The position numbers and the translations under genes were made by a program. From an uncultured Akkermansia sp. (lineage in GTDB: Bacteria > Verrucomicrobiota > Verrucomicrobiia > Verrucomicrobiales > Akkermansiaceae): a stretch of 9,606 bases of DNA. Positions 5,635-9,606 of this stretch are shown one piece after another. Numbering within the stretch: position 1 is the first letter of the stretch; every line of letters begins with the position of its first letter. Below the pieces are notes generated by a model. That model searched no databases. It was not told where the DNA came from and saw only the letters and a list, made by a program, of their open reading frames with translations. Location: positions 1-9,606 of the forward strand of contig CAJGCZ010000060.1 in assembly GCA_904501975.1 (NCBI GenBank), given 5' to 3'.

Positions 5635-6735
5635 TCATCGGGCTGTGCGACGGCGGCGAGCCGCTAGGGCGGCTAAAGCCAGCAGGCTCAGGGTTGCCGT
5701 GCCGGGCTCGGGGACAAGCTGCCAATAGGTAGCTTCGTCTGTATCGATGGCATATACACCGGCGATGTAAACATTTTCATAGCCTTTATAGGCATCGCAA
5801 ATATATTTCCCATCTACCAGCTTGCCAAGGTATATCTTATTCTCCTTATCATCCAATGTGACTGCGACAGAGAAAAGTTGATGGATATAATCATCGGAAT
5901 CTGTTAGCCACAGAGTCGTAAGCTTGCCGTCCTCATCATACTCTACACCCCACAATGTGATGGCATGGCCGAGTGTGTCGTCATCAAGAATAGCAAGGGA
6001 AATAGCGGAATTCTCTAAGACGCCGGCAAAGTCGATATTATAGATGCTTGCAGGATTGTTGATTGCGTCCAGAGTTATAGCGTTATTGCTCGTGTCTGAT
6101 GCCGCTCCATCTGTAACCGGGGTATCAGGGGTTGAAGGCGGCGAATAGTTCCAGATGCTAACAAGGAAATCTGAGAGGTTTTGCTGAGTAAGACCGTATT
6201 GATCGTAATAATAGCCGCGAAAATCTGCGCCATCTTTTTTGTAATTCGGCAGCGTCACCGGAATCGCCGGAGCGGAGTCCAAATCGCTACGTTGCAGGAA
6301 GTAGCGTTCCCACATGGGGTCGCTCTCTGAGGCGAGTGTCCACGTTTTGTCCGCTTCTTTATACTCTGAAGGTACATACACACCGGAAAGCCACCAGTTA
6401 ACGGCGAAATGAAAGGTGCCGCCCGTATCATGTAACTGATTGTTATTTTTAAATGTGCTCCAGATATCATTAAGCTCCGTAGGGGTACCACCGGGCGCGG
6501 CATTGGTTCCGTTCTGCCACCAAGCAAGGATATTGGCAGCCGAGGCCGCATAGCACATCGGATCATCGACATCTTTCTCGCGGGTTTTCTCGGCATCATA
6601 CCAGCCGGAAATGACGCCGTTTTCCTCTGTGAGCCCGGAAGCCAGATAGAGCCCGGTATACGGTCTTTCCTCCTCGGCAACGGCAAATCCGAGAGAGACC
6701 CCAAGGGTTAATCCTAAAAGTGAAGAGATTTTCAT
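5635..6735 (-). CDS. IdeS/Mac-like (peptidase family C66) cysteine protease with PEP-CTERM anchor
   Basis: The 366-residue protein has a signal peptide (1-20, cut after AVA), a protease domain and a PEP-CTERM tail (PEP 342-344, hydrophobic 346-359, then RRRR). The domain resembles streptococcal IdeS, which cleaves IgG at the hinge. GWYDAEKT (44-51) matches GWYDITKT around the IdeS oxyanion Lys84; MCYAASAANILAWW (60-73) matches its Cys94 segment; GHAITLWGVEYDEDG (256-270) matches the His262 segment; LTDSDD (277-282) matches the Asp284/Asp286 segment. This gives C61, H257, D279 and D281, and the His-to-Asp distance of 22 equals that of IdeS. A P/T/D/S/N-rich stretch (about 198-230) lengthens the middle. 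It is expected at the cell surface by exosortase-type sorting; no exosortase gene is in view. Family fold is well supported; immunoglobulin as substrate is inference. Confidence 0.85.
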   Translation of the reverse strand: MKISSLLGLTLGVSLGFAVAEEERPYTGLYLASGLTEENGVISGWYDAEKTREKDVDDPMCYAASAANILAWWQNGTNAAPGGTPTELNDIWSTFKNNNQLHDTGGTFHFAVNWWLSGVYVPSEYKEADKTWTLASESDPMWERYFLQRSDLDSAPAIPVTLPNYKKDGADFRGYYYDQYGLTQQNLSDFLVSIWNYSPPSTPDTPVTDGAASDTSNNAITLDAINNPASIYNIDFAGVLENSAISLAILDDDTLGHAITLWGVEYDEDGKLTTLWLTDSDDYIHQLFSVAVTLDDKENKIYLGKLVDGKYICDAYKGYENVYIAGVYAIDTDEATYWQLVPEPGTATLSLLALAALAARRRRTAR

Positions 6736-6752
6736 ATCTTAGAAGCTGTGAG

Positions 6753-6781
6753 ATTTTAGCAGAATTGGTTCTGCGTATCAA
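6753..6781 (-). promoter_or_regulatory. Promoter of the IdeS-like gene with a palindrome in the spacer
   Basis: On the minus strand, TTGATA (6776-6781) and TAAAAT (6753-6758) are 17 bases apart. The -10 box ends 17 bases before the ATG, so the leader would be about 10 bases. The spacer holds GCAGAA-TTGG-TTCTGC (6759-6774), a perfect 6-bp inverted repeat filling nearly the whole space between the two boxes, in the position of a repressor operator. Confidence 0.55.
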
Positions 6782-7068
6782 TAGAAATGAGGTGAGAGGT
6801 CTTTGTATGGGCTAGTGTATCAACTTTATGGTAAAATGATTCCTCATCCGTCAAAGCTTATTACTGCAAAACCATCGCGCAAAACGCAAGTGATGAAGCT
6901 ACCCGAAAAAATGAAAGAGGTGTATATCGAACTCGCGTTTCAAACGGTGATAATCGGTAAAAAATTGCGAGTCTTTACCCAAAGCTCTCAAAAGCTCATC
7001 TATCGGTGCAATTTACCAAATGCGATAGATTTGAAGAAATAACAAGTGTCCGTACTTGGCGCCTTATC
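6782..7068. other. AT-rich gap between the two PEP-CTERM genes, with one doubtful small ORF
   Basis: Most of this stretch has no recognised gene. A plus-strand reading frame from TTG 6803 to the stop at 7042 would encode 79 lysine-rich residues, preceded by GAGGTGAGAGG as a possible ribosome binding site. It has no recognised motif, no evident promoter, and both neighbours face the other way. It may be chance or a gene remnant. Confidence 0.25.
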
Positions 7069-7105
7069 AAAAGAAAAGCCGCTGCCTCAAGATAGAAGCA
7101 GCGAC
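7069..7105 (-). terminator. Rho-independent terminator of the second PEP-CTERM gene
   Basis: Read on the minus strand, GTCGCTGCTTC (7105-7095) pairs over 11 positions, including two G-T pairs, with GAGGCAGCGGC (7088-7078) around a 6-base loop. It is followed directly by TTTTCTTTT (7077-7069). It lies 26 bases past the stop of the minus-strand gene at 7132. Confidence 0.85.
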
Positions 7106-7131
7106 TATTGAAAAAACTTGTACTTTTCCTC

Positions 7132-7833
7132 TTACTTACGGCGGCGGCGAGCAGCCAACCCGGCAAGGGCAAGCAAGGAAAGAGTGGCTGAGGTCGGCTC
7201 GGGGATAACATTATAAGTGATAGCCACCCCATTGTTGACCTGTTTAATTTCGTATGTTACATCCTCACTGGTATTGATAATGTTCAAACCGCTATAATCC
7301 AAGCTTATGCCATGAACCCCGCCGGACGTCATGAATAATTCAATGATTCCTTCTCCGGGAGAAACATTGGCAAAATCAAGAGTTCCCACTAAGGATACGG
7401 TATGTCCATTATACCATAAAGCCTGACCTGTCGTTATATTGAACTGCCCAAATGAATCGGCAGAAAAAGTTCCGTAATTAATGGTTAAATCTCTGCCGAA
7501 ACCAAGTGCATATTCATTACCCCAATTTACCTTTGACCCTCCACCTATCTCAATGGTATTAACATTTAGATTGCCATAAGCGGTCAACGTCAGGGTGCTG
7601 TTCGTACCAAGAGTAACGATATTGCTAGCACCAAAATACGAACAAGGGCTCCAAACAACGGATTTGTTGTCACCAATGATGGCGTGGTCGCTATCCGACT
7701 GGGGATAATAAGCATTGTTCAAATCCCAGTTAGACGGAGTAGCCCAATCCCCATTTTCCGGCCCAACCCATGTATAATTGGCGGCCATAACCACGCCACT
7801 AAGAGCGAAAAGAGAAATGAAAGACTTTTTCAT
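7132..7833 (-). CDS. Secreted PEP-CTERM protein with beta-strand repeats, function unknown
   Basis: The 233-residue protein begins with a clear signal peptide (MKKSFISLFALSGVVMA, cut at about residue 17 or 18) and ends with PEP (211-213), a hydrophobic segment and RRRRK, the PEP-CTERM surface-sorting tail. The mature start TWVGPENGDWATPSNW (21-36) resembles the W.G..NG.W..P.NW motif common at the start of verrucomicrobial autotransporter-like beta-strand proteins. The body is rich in N, T, G and S with alternating hydrophobic residues (for example 72-97 and 116-152), fitting a beta-helix or beta-sandwich. No catalytic motif is visible. Its tail is close to that of the IdeS-like protein at the protein level but differs in codons. 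It has its own terminator. A weak -10 (TATAGG, complement of 7848-7853) precedes the ATG. Confidence 0.8.
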   Translation of the reverse strand: MKKSFISLFALSGVVMAANYTWVGPENGDWATPSNWDLNNAYYPQSDSDHAIIGDNKSVVWSPCSYFGASNIVTLGTNSTLTLTAYGNLNVNTIEIGGGSKVNWGNEYALGFGRDLTINYGTFSADSFGQFNITTGQALWYNGHTVSLVGTLDFANVSPGEGIIELFMTSGGVHGISLDYSGLNIINTSEDVTYEIKQVNNGVAITYNVIPEPTSATLSLLALAGLAARRRRK

Positions 7834-7865
7834 AATTGTAAGATTTTCCTATACGCGCCCGGAGT

Positions 7866-7883
7866 GTGTACTTTGAAATACAC
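7866..7883. repeat. Inverted repeat upstream of the second PEP-CTERM gene
   Basis: GTGTA (7866-7870) and TACAC (7879-7883) flank CTTTGAAA. The repeat lies where the -35 region of the minus-strand gene starting at 7833 would be, so it could be an operator. The evidence is only its position and symmetry. Confidence 0.3.
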
Positions 7884-7979
7884 GCCACAGCGCTTGCTCG
7901 TAGTGTACAGCATAGCGCATACTGAGGCAAGCGAAAATGCAGGAATTAGCGCAAAAAAGAAAGCTATGTTAAACTTTGC

Positions 7980-8249
7980 AGTTGATAAATGGGAGGTTGT
8001 GGAAGTACGAAGGACGAATTTCGACATACGAATTTGTGAGTTCCGCGCCTTACGGCGCAAAAAAAGCAAAGCTCAGCATAAGCTGCCGCCCGCGCCTTGA
8101 GCGCGGAACACAAGCCGACTGATAAACTCCGCTTCCCCTGCGAGCCGGAGGCGAGCGGAACTCTTAAATTGTACCTTGTACATTGTAAATCGTAAATCCA
8201 ATTCGTCCCTCGTACTTCCACAAATTGCTATTTGTGGGACCATCAACTA
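7980..8249. repeat. Possible miniature inverted-repeat element (about 270 bp)
   Basis: Positions 7998-8020 and the complement of 8200-8222 agree at 22 of 23 bases (TGTGGAAGTACG...GACGAATT). Further in, AGTTCCGC (8039-8046) is matched by the complement of the GCGGAACT at 8155-8162. Further out, AGTTGAT (7980-7986) faces ATCAACT (8243-8249), giving short terminal inverted repeats. Inside are hairpins GCGCC/GGCGC (8045-8058, loop TTAC) and CGCGC/GCGCG (8091-8105, loop CTTGA). There is no credible gene within it, and no target-site duplication can be fixed by eye. Confidence 0.5.
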
Positions 8250-8251
8250 AA
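8218..8251. repeat. Palindromic hairpin repeat, copy 2
   Basis: CCACAAAT (8218-8225) and ATTTGTGG (8230-8237) form a perfect 8-bp stem with loop TGCT, followed by GACCATCAACTAAA. It matches 464-497 at 30 of 34 bases in the same orientation. It forms the right end of the possible miniature element. Confidence 0.75.
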
Positions 8252-8284
8252 AACTTGAACAGAGTGAAAAAGAAAAGGGGGGTA

Positions 8285-8354
8285 CGCACCCAAGACAAAG
8301 GTAACAGAAAAGTACCACCACATAGGTAACACAAGTACCAAGACATAGGTTACA
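8285..8354 (+). repeat. Three direct repeats at the left end of the IS481-type element
   Basis: Three 22-base units occupy 8285-8306, 8310-8331 and 8333-8354, each ending in AGGTAACA or AGGTTACA. Units 2 and 3 agree at 19 of 22 positions, units 1 and 3 at 15 of 22. They lie just upstream of the transposase gene and resemble the repeated ACATAGGTnACA-type end motifs of IS481-family elements, so they are probably transposase-binding sites. The outer edge of the element is not resolved and the matching right end lies beyond the window. Confidence 0.65.
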
Positions 8355-8369
8355 CTTTTGAAGAGACAT

Positions 8370-8392
8370 ATGGCATAATGACTTTATGCCAT
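8370..8392. promoter_or_regulatory. Inverted repeat over the transposase -10 box and start codon
   Basis: ATGGCATAA (8370-8378) and TTATGCCAT (8384-8392) are perfect 9-bp complements around TGACT. The right arm contains the ATG at 8386, and the left arm overlaps the -10-like CATAAT (8374-8379). It may be an operator, or an RNA hairpin that hides the start codon in transcripts entering from outside the element. Confidence 0.6.
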
Positions 8393-9603
8393 GGAACATC
8401 AAAAGTAGTAATCAAATGAGAAACGAGTTCATAAAGCTTGTAAGTCAGCCGGAGATTTCTATGGCTGAAGCGTGCCGGTCATTTAACATCAGTCGAAAAA
8501 CAGGATATAAATGGCTTAGACGGTATGAGAAACATGGCGATTCAGGATTGGCAGAGCAAAGCCGAAGGCCTGTAAATCAACCGACTAAGTTATCAGAGAA
8601 GGCGCTTTTGCGTATCATCAGTATTCGAGTCGCACACAAACATTGGGGTGCTGACAAAATACGAGCTATTTTGAAAAGAGAACACTTTTCACCGCTACCA
8701 GGACGCACTACCATTCATCGTGTCTTGAAGCAGGCTGGTCTTATCAATTTGCGACGCAAACGAACGCCTAAACTTGATAATTTACGTCTTGTTCAAGATA
8801 GGGGGGCTAACCTGCAAGTAAATGATGAATGGACAATTGATTTTAAGGGGTGGTGGAGGGCAAAAGATGGTGAAAGAAAGTGTTACCCTTTGACAATAAG
8901 AGACGCAAAAAGCCGTTTCATCTTAGGGGTAACACTACTGCCAGACTCAAAGGAAGAGAGCGTACGTCAAGCCATGATAAAAGTATTTGAGCGTTACGGA
9001 TTACCAAAATCAATACGCAGTGATAATGGTTCGCCTTTTGCATGTACTCAGGCATTGCTTGGGTTGAGCAAGCTGTCCGCATGGTGGATTAGGCTGGGAA
9101 TAGAGCCTAATCGCGGACGTGTGGGGTGTCCCCAGGATAATGGAGCCCATGAGCGGATGCACAAGGATATGAAAAGTGAATTGCAGGCAGAAAAGGCCGA
9201 TACTCAAACAGAGATGGATGAATGGGTGCATGAGTTTAATACCATACGTCCGCATCAGGCATTGAAAGGAGACACTCCAGCCCAACATTACCGAAGAAGT
9301 CCCCGTGCTTATACAAGCAGCCTTGTGGACTATGACTATGGAAATATGTCAACAAGAAAGATAGACAAACATGGTGACCTGAAATGGCACAGCATGGACT
9401 ACTTCCTCTCGGAGGCTCTAAGAGGAGAAAGAATAGGGCTTAAAAGCATAGGAAAGAGGCGATATGAAGCATGGTTTTGCGAACACCTGCTAGGCATCAT
9501 AGATGAAGAGGCGGAAACTTTTACGCCTCAATTAGCAAACGGCTGTAGGCAGAGGATCATCCATGCCAGACGTAAACAAAAGGCCTACATCAAGGAGTTG
9601 TAA
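8386..9603 (+). CDS. IS481-family transposase (DDE integrase core)
   Basis: The 405-residue protein looks full length and unbroken. It begins MPW, as many IS481 transposases do. Next come a helix-turn-helix (about 24-50, with ISMAEACRSFNISRKTGYKW), a second DNA-binding region (70-120, including HWGADKIRAIL) and the integrase core. The catalytic acids are D152 in IDFKGWW, D213 in RSDNGSPF and E256 in NGAHERMH. RPHQAL (288-293) and the YRRSPR segment (302-307) are also typical. The C-terminal domain (about 310-375) carries the usual SEAL..E..GL pattern. The enzyme cuts and joins the ends of its own element. The ATG lies 6 bases after a -10-like CATAAT, and the gene appears more AT-rich than the metabolic genes, in keeping with acquisition by transposition. 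The window stops 3 bases after the stop codon, so the right terminal repeat is not seen. Confidence 0.95.
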   Translation: MPWNIKSSNQMRNEFIKLVSQPEISMAEACRSFNISRKTGYKWLRRYEKHGDSGLAEQSRRPVNQPTKLSEKALLRIISIRVAHKHWGADKIRAILKREHFSPLPGRTTIHRVLKQAGLINLRRKRTPKLDNLRLVQDRGANLQVNDEWTIDFKGWWRAKDGERKCYPLTIRDAKSRFILGVTLLPDSKEESVRQAMIKVFERYGLPKSIRSDNGSPFACTQALLGLSKLSAWWIRLGIEPNRGRVGCPQDNGAHERMHKDMKSELQAEKADTQTEMDEWVHEFNTIRPHQALKGDTPAQHYRRSPRAYTSSLVDYDYGNMSTRKIDKHGDLKWHSMDYFLSEALRGERIGLKSIGKRRYEAWFCEHLLGIIDEEAETFTPQLANGCRQRIIHARRKQKAYIKEL

Positions 9604-9606
9604 TCC

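Noticed and set aside
6759..6774. LexA-type SOS box in the protease promoter
   Set aside because: The palindrome GCAGAA-N4-TTCTGC does not match the TGTTC-N4-GAACA form I recall for Verrucomicrobia or other known LexA boxes.
7684..8221. Reading frames in the spacer before the transposase
   Set aside because: They run through the inverted repeats and hairpins in several frames, with no conserved protein features.

Overview
The window reads as chromosomal DNA of a gut-type verrucomicrobium, probably Akkermansia or a close relative. The strongest clue is a pair of secreted proteins ending in a PEP-CTERM tail of the Akkermansia style (PEP, then a hydrophobic run rich in L and A, then RRRR). A secreted GH16 glycosidase, GC-rich intergenic palindromic repeats and moderate GC content fit this. 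The assignment is inference; no rRNA or other taxonomic marker is present.

Layout. Positions 1-540 carry no gene but are dense in repeats: a tandem series of short hairpins joined by TTCTTCAC (11-110), a large inverted repeat with two 129-bp arms (121-249 and 324-452), and a short palindromic motif (464-497) that recurs near 8218. Two metabolic units follow on the minus strand. cysK, thiE and thiM overlap each other by ATGA junctions (4444 down to 2101). Next come ppa (inorganic pyrophosphatase) and a GT10 fucosyltransferase-like gene (2051 down to 539). On the plus strand a secreted GH16 glycoside hydrolase (4595-5557) diverges from cysK and converges, across a strong hairpin, on a minus-strand gene (6735 down to 5635). 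That gene encodes a PEP-CTERM protein with the catalytic landmarks of IdeS/Mac (peptidase family C66) immunoglobulin-degrading proteases. A second, smaller PEP-CTERM protein (7833 down to 7132) with its own terminator follows. Positions 7834-8281 are again a repeat-rich spacer with a possible miniature inverted-repeat element. The window ends in an IS481-family transposase (8386-9603) whose right end lies outside.

How the parts work together. The cysK-thiE-thiM unit joins cysteine synthesis to thiamine salvage. ppa removes the pyrophosphate produced by thiamine phosphate synthase and by nucleotide-sugar synthesis, and its partner gene probably adds fucose to a surface glycan. The GH16 enzyme and the two PEP-CTERM proteins are all predicted to be exported. 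They suggest a surface kit for attacking host or dietary glycans and, if the C66 assignment is right, host immunoglobulin or a similar protein.

The most notable items are the IdeS-like protease with a PEP-CTERM anchor, recurrent promoter geometry that predicts leaderless or near-leaderless mRNAs, an inverted repeat covering the transposase start codon, and the layered palindromic repeats. No tRNA, rRNA, CRISPR array or riboswitch was recognised.
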